A stretch of DNA of 20,131 nucleotides from CALXOD01 sp964402715 (GTDB lineage: Bacteria > Verrucomicrobiota > Lentisphaeria > Victivallales > Victivallaceae). This document shows positions 1-8,160 of this stretch, in pieces. Both the position numbers and the translations under genes were made by a program. Numbering within the stretch: position 1 is the first letter of the stretch; each line of letters opens with the position of its first letter. The notes below the pieces were generated by a model that ran no database searches, was not told the DNA's origin, and saw only the letters and a list, made by a program, of their open reading frames with translations. The DNA lies in contig CAYODJ010000036.1 in NCBI GenBank assembly GCA_964402715.1, positions 1-20,131 of the forward strand. The letters are read 5' to 3'.

Positions 1-72
1 ATTGAAATAGAGGAAGTTAACATTGCCAAAGAACGAATTTCTTTGACAGAACCCCGGGGAGGGCGAGGAGAA

Positions 73-1089
73 ATGATGAACGGCAGGTTCGTTCGCGGCG
101 CGGGACGCTGGCTGCGGGTCGCGCTGTTCCGCGATTTTTTCAGGAAGTTCCTGTCGCTGGCTCTGGCGGTGCTGCTGTACGGCGCGGTGACCTACCGGTT
201 CTCGCGCGCCGAACCGCTGAGGCTCAGCGGCGTGCCCGTGGAGCTGCAGCTGCCCGAGGGCGTCGTGAACCGGAGTCAGAACGTTCCGCAGGTGACGCTG
301 GTGGTCACCGGGAGCGCCAGAATGCTGAACGGGCTGTCGGCGCGCGACGCCGCCGGCAAAGTGCGGATTCCGCAGGGTTCCTTCGCGCACGGCGTTCCGT
401 ACCGTCTGAAGCTGTCGCCGCGCGATTTCAACGTTCCGGTCGGGATTGTGATCAGCGACGTGGAGCCGGGTGAGCTGACGCTGGATCTGGAGCCGGTGAC
501 GTCCAGGCGCGTGCCGGTGGAGGCGCAGTTCGACTCCCCGGAGCGGCTGCCGCAGGACTATCAGCTGGACCGCGTCGTGTGCGTTCCGGAGGACGTCAGC
601 GTCAGCGGTCCGGAGTCCGTGGTCGGCGAACTGCGCACGGTGAGGACCGCGCCGATTCCGCTGGACGGCACCGTGACCGACGGTTTCGACTACGCGGCGC
701 AGCTGCGCATCCCGGAGGGGGTGAAGGCGTCTCCGGAGCGGATAACGGTGAGGATCGAGATCACGCGGAAGTACGCCACCCGCGTGTTCAGGGACGTTCC
801 GCTGCGCATCCTGCTGTCTTCGAAACAGCGGCGGAGCTGGGGCTCCGTCGAACTGCAGACTCCGTCTCTCGCGGAGGTGGCGATCAGCGGTCCGGAAAGC
901 CAGGTGGCGGGTCTGAAGACCGAGGATCTGCGGGCCTATCTCGATCTCACGGAGCTGTCCGGTCAGGGACCGTTCAGTCTCGTGCCGAACTGCGCGGTCG
1001 CCGGCTCGGGCGGACTCGGCATGCAGGTGAGGTCCGTGAGTCCGGATCATGTGACGGTGCGCGTCTCCGGCGGCGGGAGAATCAGGTGA
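73..1089 (+). CDS. cdaR: YbbR/CdaR-like membrane-anchored protein
   Basis: Probable homologue of CdaR (YbbR), the membrane partner that modulates the diadenylate cyclase CdaA and so c-di-AMP levels. After a short basic N-terminus there is one membrane segment (about residues 26-42), then three beta-rich YbbR-like repeats (about 50-135, 145-230, 240-335). Repeats 2 and 3 carry the recurring GPES..V..L element. At 338 aa it is shorter than the four-repeat Bacillus protein. ATG codons at 73 and 76 are both possible: GAGGAG at 65-70 sits 5 bases before the second, and a GGGGAGGG stretch serves the first. The frame is open to the left edge, so a longer TTG start at 43 cannot be excluded. A cdaA gene would be expected just upstream, and a TAG at 8-10 in another frame could be its end, but that lies outside the window. 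The family call is firm; the c-di-AMP role is inferred. Confidence 0.8.
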   Translation: MMNGRFVRGAGRWLRVALFRDFFRKFLSLALAVLLYGAVTYRFSRAEPLRLSGVPVELQLPEGVVNRSQNVPQVTLVVTGSARMLNGLSARDAAGKVRIPQGSFAHGVPYRLKLSPRDFNVPVGIVISDVEPGELTLDLEPVTSRRVPVEAQFDSPERLPQDYQLDRVVCVPEDVSVSGPESVVGELRTVRTAPIPLDGTVTDGFDYAAQLRIPEGVKASPERITVRIEITRKYATRVFRDVPLRILLSSKQRRSWGSVELQTPSLAEVAISGPESQVAGLKTEDLRAYLDLTELSGQGPFSLVPNCAVAGSGGLGMQVRSVSPDHVTVRVSGGGRIR

Positions 1090-1176
1090 CGCGGGACCGC
1101 GGCGCGTAATCATGCGGCTGAAAACGGGAATGTCGGTTCATCATATGCGAACACGCAGAAATCACGGGGGAACGTC

Positions 1177-2787
1177 ATGGTAATCAGAAGCATCAACTCG
1201 GTGTTCATGCGCCACAGCCGGTGGCTGTTCGGCATCTTCACGGTCGTCATCATCGTCTCCTTTCTCGGCTTCCTGACGCCGGGGCAGTTCGGAGTCGGAG
1301 GCTGTCTGGATCCAGGAGCCGGACGGGTCGGGACGGCTTTCGGCGAGCCGGTCACCTACAACGATCTGCGCGACGCCGTGAATTCGACGTCCCTCTATTA
1401 CCGGCTGGCGTACGGGGCCGAACCCGTGCGGCTGGATCACAGGCAGGCCTTCAGCATCGTGTGTCTGCGGCGCGCGGCGGAGCGGCGGGGACTGACGGCG
1501 TCCGACGCGGAGATAGCCGAGCAGATCCGGCTGCTGCCCTCCTTTCAGAGCGGCGGGAAGATGGATTTCAGGAAGTACGAGACGGCGTGCGCCAACCTGC
1601 GCAGGGAGGGTTACAGCGGCGACATGATCGCCGACGCCTTCCGCGGCGCGGTGCTGCAGAACAAGCTGATCCAGGATCTGGCGGCGTCCGTGGTGACCAC
1701 CCCGGGGGAGACCGCGGCGTTCTTCCGCTACGCCAACGAGAAGTATGACGTCAAGATCGCCGAGTTTCAGCGCGATTCCTACGTCAAGGGGCTGAAGGTC
1801 GAAGCCGCCGCGCTGGCGGACTACTTCAAGAAGAATTCGGAGAGCTACACCGTGCCGGCGCAGCTGACGGCGGTCGTCGCGTCGTTTCCGTTCGACCGTC
1901 CGGACGTGCTGAAGGAGGCGGCGGCGGTGGACGACGGGACGCTGCGTAAATTTTACGACGAGCACAAATCCCTTTTCGCCGTCGACGGCAAGGAGCCGCC
2001 GGCGTTCGAGAAGGTGCGCGGAGACGTGAAAGTCCGCTGCATAGCCGATCGCGCCCGAGGGCTGGCGACCGCGCGGGCCCAGGATTTCGCGCGCAGAGCC
2101 TATGAGGCGGTCGGCGACAGCGACGACAAGCAGACCGCTTTCCTGAAGCTGGCCGCGTCGGAGGGTCTGCCGGTGATCCGCGGCGGCAAGTTCGCCGCCG
2201 ACGCGGCGGCGATCGGCGATCTGGAGGAGCCCCTGCTGGTGTCCCGTCTGGCCTCCGTGTTCGACGGCGTGCCGGTGACCGACGCCGTGCAGGGCAGGAA
2301 GGCCGCCTACGTGGGGATGGTGACGTCCCGCGAGGAGGAGCGCCCGGCGGAGTTCAACGAGGTGAACGCGAAAGTGCGGGAGGACTACATGGCCTCCGCC
2401 TCCACGAACCTGGCCAGAGACGCCGCCAGGCGCGCATCCGAGGAACTGGCGGCGGTTCCCGCCGCCGGGCGTCTGGACTCCAAGCTGTGGACGTCCAGTC
2501 GGACTTTCACGCTGTCGAACCCGCCGCTGGACCGGATGGGCGGCCGGGTGATGGAGGCCGCTCTGACCCTGAAGCCGGGGGAGCTGTCCCCGGTGCTGCC
2601 GACGCCGGACGGAGCCGTGGTCGTGACCGTGGCGGGACGCACCGCGCCGGACATGGCGGATTTCGCCAAGCAGAAGGAGCGGTGGGACGGCGGATGGCGT
2701 CAGATGAAGACGGACATGCAGTACGCGGTCTTTCAGGATTTCATGAGCTCCCAGTGCGTCTATGAACTGACGGAGACGGGGAAATGA
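1177..2787 (+). CDS. SurA/PpiD-type periplasmic folding factor with degenerate PPIase region
   Basis: A 536 aa protein with a PpiD-like layout: a short cytosolic N-terminus, one membrane anchor (about residues 16-33), then a long periplasmic part that begins like a SurA N-terminal chaperone domain (about 50-170, helical). In the family such proteins bind unfolded outer-membrane or secreted proteins at the inner membrane. The parvulin prolyl-isomerase core is not clearly recognisable. Only a C-terminal piece (about 462-491, LKPGELSPV followed by DGAVVVTV) resembles the end of a parvulin domain, so isomerase activity is doubtful. The ATG at 1177 follows GGGGGAA (1166-1172). Its stop overlaps the start of the next gene (ATGA at 2784-2787), implying translational coupling to speD, an unexpected pairing. 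The specific name ppiD or surA is not assigned because the diagnostic domain is missing. Confidence 0.75.
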   Translation: MVIRSINSVFMRHSRWLFGIFTVVIIVSFLGFLTPGQFGVGGCLDPGAGRVGTAFGEPVTYNDLRDAVNSTSLYYRLAYGAEPVRLDHRQAFSIVCLRRAAERRGLTASDAEIAEQIRLLPSFQSGGKMDFRKYETACANLRREGYSGDMIADAFRGAVLQNKLIQDLAASVVTTPGETAAFFRYANEKYDVKIAEFQRDSYVKGLKVEAAALADYFKKNSESYTVPAQLTAVVASFPFDRPDVLKEAAAVDDGTLRKFYDEHKSLFAVDGKEPPAFEKVRGDVKVRCIADRARGLATARAQDFARRAYEAVGDSDDKQTAFLKLAASEGLPVIRGGKFAADAAAIGDLEEPLLVSRLASVFDGVPVTDAVQGRKAAYVGMVTSREEERPAEFNEVNAKVREDYMASASTNLARDAARRASEELAAVPAAGRLDSKLWTSSRTFTLSNPPLDRMGGRVMEAALTLKPGELSPVLPTPDGAVVVTVAGRTAPDMADFAKQKERWDGGWRQMKTDMQYAVFQDFMSSQCVYELTETGK

Positions 2788-3581
2788 CGCCGGCGCCGCC
2801 GATCCGGCGGCTCGGAATGGCACTCGGGCGGCAGATGACGGTGGAGTATTACGGGTGCAATTCCGGCATACTGGCCGACGCCGGCCGGATGGAGAGGATT
2901 TTTCTCGACGCGGCGCACCGGTCCGGCGCGACGGTGATATGCTCGCGGTTCCACGCGTTCGAACCGCAGGGGGTCAGCGGGATGGTGATCATCTCGGAGT
3001 CGCATTTCGCGGTGCACGCGTGGCCGGAGCATGATTACGCCGCCGCCGACATATTCACATGCGGCGACTCGATAGATTTCGACGTGGCGGTCGACGCGCT
3101 GCGGGTCGGAATGGAATCGCAGCAGATGATCGTCTCCAGCGTCATGCACCGCGGCATCGTCGACGCGCAGGGCGTGGAGCGGCTGGAGACGGTGTGCGAG
3201 GATCACTCCTGCCGTTACGCCCTGTCCTGGCGCGCGCTGTTCGATCAGGCGCGGGCCGGCGGGATTTCGGTGGCGGTCGATCTGTACGGCTGCTCCGCCC
3301 TCGACGGCGGCGGCGCGCGCCGCGTCGCGGAGCTTCTGTCGGATCGTCTGGATCTCGGGCGGGTCGGCGCGGCGCACGTGCGCCGGTGCGGCGGGGAACT
3401 GCTTTCCATGCGCAGCGATTTCGACTGCGGGCTTCTGAACGGATTTCTGGACGTCGCCTCCGGAATCGCCTATCTGAATTTTTTCTGCCGCAGATTCGTC
3501 GAACCGCGCACGGTGGCCGATCTGGCGCTGACCGCGTTCGCGGGGCACCATTATCGGACGCAGGTGGCGATCCGGCAATAG
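2784..3581 (+). CDS. speD: S-adenosylmethionine decarboxylase, tandem-domain form (second domain degenerate)
   Basis: Makes decarboxylated S-adenosylmethionine, the aminopropyl donor for spermidine. Residues 18-125 form a full class 1b (SpeH-type) domain. The self-cleavage site lies in ISESH: Glu72-Ser73, with Ser73 giving the pyruvoyl group, plus His78 (in HAWPEH) and Cys93 (in FTCGD). These match Ser63, His68 and Cys83 of the Thermotoga enzyme. The usual family length is about 120-140 aa, but this protein has 265. Residues 163-265 look like a second copy: LYGC (167-170) parallels YYGC (22-25), and FFC (233-235) with the helix after it parallels FTC (91-93). The ESH cleavage motif is absent in the second copy, so it should be non-catalytic. 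The ATG at 2784 has GGAG at 2772-2775 and overlaps the previous stop by 4 bases; an ATG at 2817 is the alternative. speE follows, which supports the pathway. The first domain is certain; the dead-repeat reading rests on manual alignment. Confidence 0.9.
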   Translation: MTPAPPIRRLGMALGRQMTVEYYGCNSGILADAGRMERIFLDAAHRSGATVICSRFHAFEPQGVSGMVIISESHFAVHAWPEHDYAAADIFTCGDSIDFDVAVDALRVGMESQQMIVSSVMHRGIVDAQGVERLETVCEDHSCRYALSWRALFDQARAGGISVAVDLYGCSALDGGGARRVAELLSDRLDLGRVGAAHVRRCGGELLSMRSDFDCGLLNGFLDVASGIAYLNFFCRRFVEPRTVADLALTAFAGHHYRTQVAIRQ

Positions 3582-3842
3582 GAACGGCGGCGCCGTCGTC
3601 CCCCGCCGTGCGCCTGACGCGCGGCTTTCCCGGCTCCGGCTCCGGGATCCGGCGTTTTCCATGACGAGCCGGAACCGTGCGCCGGCGCGGAAGCGCCGGG
3701 AGTCCCGTGCGGGAGGCTCCCGATCCCGATCGGGCCGCGGCGACGCCTTCCGATCCCCGTGAAAGGGATTCCGGATCCGTCCGCCGGACGATCCCGTGAT
3801 CGCGGACGATCCGAGGACTGAAGAAACAGGAGAAACCGAACG
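3582..3842 (+). other. Hairpin-rich 261-base intergenic/leader region between speD and speE
   Basis: No convincing ORF. Reading the plus strand as RNA gives consecutive hairpins: 3682-3699 (7-bp GC stem closed by a GGAA loop, a GNRA tetraloop); 3698-3721 (GGGAG/CTCCC outer stem and TCCC/GGGA inner stem, GTGC loop), sharing two bases with the first so that the outer pairs compete; 3725-3734 (perfect CCCGATCGGG palindrome); 3752-3770 (6-bp stem); and 3773-3794 (CGTCC/GGACG plus an outer GGAT/ATCC with one bulge). No U-tract follows any of them, so a simple intrinsic terminator is unlikely. The speE ribosome-binding site AGGAG (3828-3832) comes after the structures. This could be a structured 5' leader or mRNA-processing region; high GC content makes chance stems more common. 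Confidence 0.4.
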
Positions 3843-4673
3843 ATGTGGATCACTGAAGCCATGAACGGGTTCGGCATGACGGTGGAGGTCTCCGGACACC
3901 TCTGTCACCGTGTGACGCCGTATCAGACAATCGACATCTACGAGACCGGCAGGGTCGGACGCATGATGCTGCTGGACGGAATCATCCAGCTGACCGAATA
4001 CGACGAGTTCGCGTACCAGGAGATGATGACGCACGTGCCCCTGATGGCGCATCCGGATCCGAGGAACGTACTGGTGATCGGCGGCGGCGACGGCGGCGTG
4101 CTGCGCGAGGCCGCCCGGCACGAGTGCGTCCGGCGCATCGATCAGTGCGAGATCGACGCCGAGGTGATCGAGTGCTCGAAGGAGTTTCTTCCCTCGATGG
4201 CCTGCGGGTACGGCGATCCGCGCGTGCGCGTGCACATCGGCGACGGCAGCGAGTTCGTCCGCAGGCACAGAGGCGAGTACGACGTCATCATCGTGGATTC
4301 CACCGATCCGGGCGGTCCCGGATCGCCTCTGTTCGGCGAGGATTTCTACATGGACATGAAGCGGGCGCTGCGTCCCGGCGGAGTCGTCGCCACGCAGGCG
4401 GAGTCGGTCTATCTGCTGCCGGACGTGGTGCGGCGGCTGACCGGGATCGCGCGTTCCCTGTTCCGCTACAGCGCCTACGGCGCGATAATGGTGCCGACCT
4501 ACCCGACCGGGATGATCGGTCTGTGCGTGGGATCCGACGGCTGCGACGTGCGGGTTCCGGGCAGGGAGCTTCCCCCGGATCTGGCGGCGCGGCTGAGGTA
4601 CTACACGCCGGAGATTCACCGCGGCTGCTTTCTTCTCCCCAGATTCGCCCGCTCGCTGATCGACGGCGCTTGA
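3843..4673 (+). CDS. speE: Spermidine synthase (putrescine aminopropyltransferase)
   Basis: Transfers the aminopropyl group from decarboxylated S-adenosylmethionine to putrescine, giving spermidine and methylthioadenosine in the cytosol. The 276 aa length is normal for the family. A small N-terminal beta domain carries YQTIDIYET (27-35), LLDGIIQLTE (43-52) and DEFAYQEM (54-61). The Rossmann methyltransferase-like fold follows, with the nucleotide loop IGGGDGG (79-85), an acidic ribose-binding Glu in DQCEID (100-105), and the catalytic-loop signature DSTDP (152-156). A late YYTPEIHRGCFLLP stretch is typical of the C-terminus. The ATG at 3843 has AGGAG at 3828-3832. Its substrate is supplied by speD upstream; no putrescine-forming decarboxylase lies in the window. 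The stop codon is embedded in the -35 box of the promoter for the next gene. The assignment is firm, though closely related synthases can accept other amines. Confidence 0.95.
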   Translation: MWITEAMNGFGMTVEVSGHLCHRVTPYQTIDIYETGRVGRMMLLDGIIQLTEYDEFAYQEMMTHVPLMAHPDPRNVLVIGGGDGGVLREAARHECVRRIDQCEIDAEVIECSKEFLPSMACGYGDPRVRVHIGDGSEFVRRHRGEYDVIIVDSTDPGGPGSPLFGEDFYMDMKRALRPGGVVATQAESVYLLPDVVRRLTGIARSLFRYSAYGAIMVPTYPTGMIGLCVGSDGCDVRVPGRELPPDLAARLRYYTPEIHRGCFLLPRFARSLIDGA

Positions 4674-4698
4674 CAAAACGCCGGAGGGGAACTACAGT
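4670..4698 (+). promoter_or_regulatory. Sigma70-type promoter for tig-clpP-clpX
   Basis: A perfect -35 TTGACA (4670-4675) and a -10 TACAGT (4693-4698, four of six consensus bases) are separated by exactly 17 bases. The -35 overlaps the stop codon of speE (4671-4673). A start point near 4705 would give a leader of about 60 bases before the tig ATG at 4768. It separates the protein quality-control genes from the polyamine genes upstream. Confidence 0.65.
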
Positions 4699-4767
4699 AC
4701 CGGGATTTGTTGCGCCGCTGTTTCACTTCACGCTGTTGACGGATCATGGAAAGGGTTTTGAGCGATT

Positions 4768-6084
4768 ATGGCAAACGATTTGGAGAAGGTCCTTCAGATG
4801 GAAGTCCGTTCCGAGGCTCCCTGTCACAGGGAGTTCGGCTTCACGGTTCCCGCCCCGGCGCTTGTCCGTGAGAAGGATCTCGCCGTGCGGGATTTCGCGT
4901 TGATGGTGAACCTTCCCGGATTCCGGCGCGGCAGGGCGCCGGCGGCGATGGTGTTGAAACGCTTCGCCGACGAAATCGGGAAAGAGCTGAAGCGCCGGAT
5001 TCTGAACGCCGCTTTCGGCAGGATTGTCGAGGACAAGACTCTCGACGTGATTACATGCATGATCTCCGAGGACGCAGAGATCAAGGACGACGAGGACTTC
5101 AAATTCACGCTGAGCGTCGACGTCGCTCCGGAATTCGAGGTCGGCGACTACGCCTCCGTCCGGATGGAGACGCCGGCGCTGGAGGTCCCCGAGGAGAAAG
5201 TGGAGGAACGGGTGTCCCTCTACCGCTCCATCTACGCGAGTTTCGCCGACGTCGACGGACCCGCCGCCGAAGGGGATCTGCTCAGAGCCGACTACAAGGC
5301 GGATTTCGAGCTTCCCGACGGCGCCGGTCCCGCCCTGCGGCGGCAGGTCGCCGACGAGAACGGATACATACTGCTGACCGAGCCGGAGCCCATGCCCGGC
5401 GCGATAGCCGCTCTGACCGGCGCGGAGAAGGGCGGCGAGTACGAGTTCGACTCCGTCTTTCCGGAGCAGTTCCGGGAACCGGCCCTTGCGGGGAAGACCT
5501 TGAAGTACAGGGTGAAAGTGCACAAGGTTCAGCGCAAGAAGATGCCGACTGACGGCGAGCTGTGCGCGAAGCTGCAGGTCTCGTCTCTGGACGGATTCCG
5601 CGAGACGCTCCGCGGCATCATGCTGCAGGAGGCCGGCGTCAGGCGGGCCAATGAGCTCACCGACAAGGTCTACGAGGCGGTTTCGGCGCAGATTCCCGAA
5701 TTCGAGCTGCCGCCGCACGTTCTCGAGATCGAGACGGAACGCGAGCTGCGGAGGCTGGCCGGCGGCCTGGTCAAGAACGAGGCCGACGTCGACGATTTCA
5801 AGAACAGGATAGAGGAACACCGCAGGAGCGCGGAGGAGTCGGCGCGGAAGAAGCTGCGGCGGTCGTTCATCCTGCGCCGCATCGCGCGTCTGGAGCACAT
5901 AGAGCTGTCGCGTAGCGACGTCGACGAGAGTCTGAGGGACGTGAGCCGGGGCTACGGATGGCGCGTGAAGGATCTCCGCGGGATGCTGGAAATGGGAGGC
6001 GGCATGGACGCGGTCCACGCGGAGATTCTCGACAGCAAGGTGCTGGAGTTTCTGGTGACCAACGCGGTGAAGGTCGCCAAGTGA
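4768..6084 (+). CDS. tig: Trigger factor, ribosome-associated chaperone and prolyl isomerase
   Basis: Binds the ribosome exit tunnel and shields nascent chains. The N-terminal domain carries the ribosome-docking signature PGFRRGRAP (50-58; family GFRxGxxP). An FKBP-like PPIase region occupies roughly 150-250, and a helical C-terminal chaperone domain about 260-430 is rich in charged residues and RR..LR patterns. The 438 aa length is normal. The next two genes are clpP and clpX, the classical tig-clpP-clpX order. The ATG at 4768 is preceded by GGAAAGGG (4748-4755), about 12 bases away, a loosely spaced ribosome-binding site. It is likely expressed from the TTGACA promoter at 4670. Call is firm. 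Confidence 0.95.
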   Translation: MANDLEKVLQMEVRSEAPCHREFGFTVPAPALVREKDLAVRDFALMVNLPGFRRGRAPAAMVLKRFADEIGKELKRRILNAAFGRIVEDKTLDVITCMISEDAEIKDDEDFKFTLSVDVAPEFEVGDYASVRMETPALEVPEEKVEERVSLYRSIYASFADVDGPAAEGDLLRADYKADFELPDGAGPALRRQVADENGYILLTEPEPMPGAIAALTGAEKGGEYEFDSVFPEQFREPALAGKTLKYRVKVHKVQRKKMPTDGELCAKLQVSSLDGFRETLRGIMLQEAGVRRANELTDKVYEAVSAQIPEFELPPHVLEIETERELRRLAGGLVKNEADVDDFKNRIEEHRRSAEESARKKLRRSFILRRIARLEHIELSRSDVDESLRDVSRGYGWRVKDLRGMLEMGGGMDAVHAEILDSKVLEFLVTNAVKVAK

Positions 6085-6155
6085 CGCGGCGCCGCCGCGG
6101 ACGGGACGCGCTCTTTTTCCTCCGCTTTTTTCCGCCGGCTCCCCCTTTGAGGCCC

Positions 6156-6191
6156 GGGGACTCCGCCGCGCGGGAACGGGAGGAAGTCCCC
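6156..6191 (+). other. Inverted repeat between tig and clpP
   Basis: GGGGACT at 6156-6162 pairs with AGTCCCC at 6185-6191 (7 bp), and flanking C and G runs extend the stem with a bulge. It lies in the 150-base gap between tig and clpP. No U-tract follows, so it is more likely an mRNA-processing or attenuating hairpin than a full terminator. The clpP ribosome-binding site GGAAGG (6222-6227) lies downstream and is not sequestered by it. Confidence 0.35.
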
Positions 6192-6234
6192 GCGGGACGC
6201 CGGACGGATCACGATAACACTGGAAGGGTGAAAA

Positions 6235-6825
6235 ATGGCTGAATCTTTTCTGGTTCCCATGGTGGTGGAGCAGACCGGACATGGCGAACGGGGATACGAC
6301 ATTTATTCGCGGCTGCTCAAGGATCGGATTATTCTTCTGGGCACACCGATTGACGACGAGGTCGCCAATCTGATCATCGCGCAGCTGCTGTTTCTGCAGG
6401 GGGAGGATCCAAAGAAGGACGTCGACCTGTACATCAACAGCCCGGGCGGCAGCGTGACCGCCGGTCTGGCCATCTACGACACCATGCAGATTCTGTCGTG
6501 CGGCGTCAAGACCTACTGCCTCGGACAGTGCGCCTCGATGGGCGCGGTGCTTCTGGCCGCGGGGACTGCGGGGAAGCGCTACGCGCTGCCCAACTCGCGC
6601 ATCATGATCCATCAGCCGTGGGGAGGAGCCCAGGGAACCGCCGCCGACATCAGCATCCAGGCGCAGGAAATTCTGCGGCTGCGGAGCATGCTCAACGGCA
6701 TTCTGGCGCGCCACACCGGACAGACTCTGAAGAAGATCGAGCGGGACACCGAGCGGGACTGCTTCATGTCCGCCGAGGAGGCGGTCGCGTACGGTCTGGT
6801 GGATCAGGTCGTCTCCGGGAAATAG
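6235..6825 (+). CDS. clpP: ATP-dependent Clp protease proteolytic subunit
   Basis: Serine protease subunit that forms the two-ring, fourteen-subunit chamber docking with ClpX. The catalytic triad is complete: Ser101 (in GQCASMGA), His126 (in MIHQPWGG) and Asp175 (in DTERDCFMS), with the same spacing as Escherichia coli Ser97/His122/Asp171. The oxyanion-loop sequence INSPGGSV (68-74) is present. Length is normal at 196 aa. There is no long propeptide, only a few residues before the mature-like N-terminus. The ATG at 6235 follows GGAAGGGTG (6222-6230). It sits between tig and clpX, with 9 bases to the clpX start, consistent with co-transcription. Call is firm. Confidence 0.97.
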   Translation: MAESFLVPMVVEQTGHGERGYDIYSRLLKDRIILLGTPIDDEVANLIIAQLLFLQGEDPKKDVDLYINSPGGSVTAGLAIYDTMQILSCGVKTYCLGQCASMGAVLLAAGTAGKRYALPNSRIMIHQPWGGAQGTAADISIQAQEILRLRSMLNGILARHTGQTLKKIERDTERDCFMSAEEAVAYGLVDQVVSGK

Positions 6826-6834
6826 GGGGCGGTC

Positions 6835-8142
6835 ATGGCGGGAAAGAAAAGCGACGGCGGGCTGATCTGCGCTTTCTGCGGCCGCGAGGAGGGCGGCAGG
6901 CAGCATGTCGTGGTCGTCGCCAGCGGACTGGAGGGGCTGGGCATATGCACCGACTGTCTGAAAGTCGGCTTCCGGAACTACTGCGGCGGCGGATCCGGGG
7001 GGAAGGCGTCCGCGTCCGCTCCGGACGGGATGTCGGAGGTCGTCGCCGGACTGAAGGTGCCGACTCCGGCGCGGATAAAGGAGGTGCTCGACCAGTTCGT
7101 CGTCGGGCAGGAGCGCGCCAAGAAGACGCTGGCGGTGGCGGTTCACAATCACTACAGGAGGCTGCAGACCGTCTGCGGGAAGCCGTCGGAGAGAACCGCT
7201 TTCGACGACGTCGATCTGGAGAAGAGCAACGTTCTTCTTCTCGGCCCGACGGGAAGCGGGAAGACTCTGCTGGCGCGCACGCTGGCGAGACTGCTCGACG
7301 TGCCATTCTGCATATGCGACGCGACCACGCTGACCGAGGCGGGATACGTCGGCGAGGATGTGGAGAACATCATCCTCAGGCTGGTGCAGGCGGCCGATCA
7401 CGATGTGGCCAGGGCGCAGATCGGCATCATCTACGTCGACGAAATCGACAAGATCGCCCGCAAGACCGAAAACGTCTCGATCACCCGCGACGTGTCGGGC
7501 GAGGGCGTGCAGCAGGCGCTTCTCAAGATTCTGGAGGGCACGGTGGCGAACGTGCCGCCGAAAGGCGGCCGTAAGCATCCGCAGCAGGAGTTTCTGCAGG
7601 TCGACACCACCAACATTCTGTTCATCTGCGGCGGCGCCTTCATCGGACTGGACAAGATTGTCCAGCGGCGCTGCGGCAGGCAGGTGCTCGGTTTCAGGCG
7701 TCTCGCGGACGACGGCGGCGCCGGAGGGGAGGCCGTGGACGTCCTGTCGGTGAATCCGCTCTCGCGGTGCGAACCGGAGGATCTGATCCGGTTCGGTCTC
7801 ATCCCGGAGTTCGTCGGCAGACTGCCGGTGGTGGCGAATCTGGAACCGCTGGGACCCGCCGATCTGGTGCGCGTTCTCCGCGAACCCAGGAACTCCCTGA
7901 TCCGTCAGTACCAGAAGCTGATGGCGATGGACGACGTGCAGCTGGAGTTCTCCGACGACGCGCTCGAGGCCCTGGCGGACAGGGCGGCCGCGAAAGGGAC
8001 CGGCGCCAGGGGGCTGCGCGCGCTGCTTGAGGAGCTGATGATGGACGTGATGTTCACCGTGCCGTCGATGAAGCGCAGACCGCGGAAATGCACAATCACC
8101 GGCGCGGTAGTGCGCGGCGAAGCCGAGATGACTCTGGAATAG
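6835..8142 (+). CDS. clpX: ATP-dependent Clp protease ATP-binding subunit ClpX
   Basis: AAA+ unfoldase that feeds substrates to ClpP. The N-terminal zinc-binding domain has four cysteines (12, 15, 38, 41). The AAA+ module shows Walker A GPTGSGKT (137-144), pore-1 loop GYVG (170-173), Walker B IIYVDE (198-203), the RKH substrate loop (246-248) and the sensor stretch LIPEFVGRLP (322-331). The ClpP-docking loop, IGF in Escherichia coli, reads LGF here (285-287), a conservative variant. The segment after it (about 290-310) is Gly/Ala-rich. The 435 aa length is normal. The ATG at 6835 uses a G-rich ribosome-binding site overlapping the clpP stop codon. Call is firm. Confidence 0.97.
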   Translation: MAGKKSDGGLICAFCGREEGGRQHVVVVASGLEGLGICTDCLKVGFRNYCGGGSGGKASASAPDGMSEVVAGLKVPTPARIKEVLDQFVVGQERAKKTLAVAVHNHYRRLQTVCGKPSERTAFDDVDLEKSNVLLLGPTGSGKTLLARTLARLLDVPFCICDATTLTEAGYVGEDVENIILRLVQAADHDVARAQIGIIYVDEIDKIARKTENVSITRDVSGEGVQQALLKILEGTVANVPPKGGRKHPQQEFLQVDTTNILFICGGAFIGLDKIVQRRCGRQVLGFRRLADDGGAGGEAVDVLSVNPLSRCEPEDLIRFGLIPEFVGRLPVVANLEPLGPADLVRVLREPRNSLIRQYQKLMAMDDVQLEFSDDALEALADRAAAKGTGARGLRALLEELMMDVMFTVPSMKRRPRKCTITGAVVRGEAEMTLE

Positions 8143-8160
8143 AACGGAGCGGACTGGCTG

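Noticed and set aside
1..72. End of an upstream gene (possibly diadenylate cyclase)
   Set aside because: A TAG at 8-10 and a TGA at 3-5 occur in different frames, but too few codons remain to identify anything.
2950..2975. TTCGAA-type tRNA T-loop-like sequence
   Set aside because: It lies inside the speD coding frame and no cloverleaf arms could be drawn around it.
1162..4676. Long minus-strand open frames opposite the SurA-like gene and speD-speE
   Set aside because: They lie opposite genes with clear family motifs, and their composition is that of GC-skewed shadow frames.
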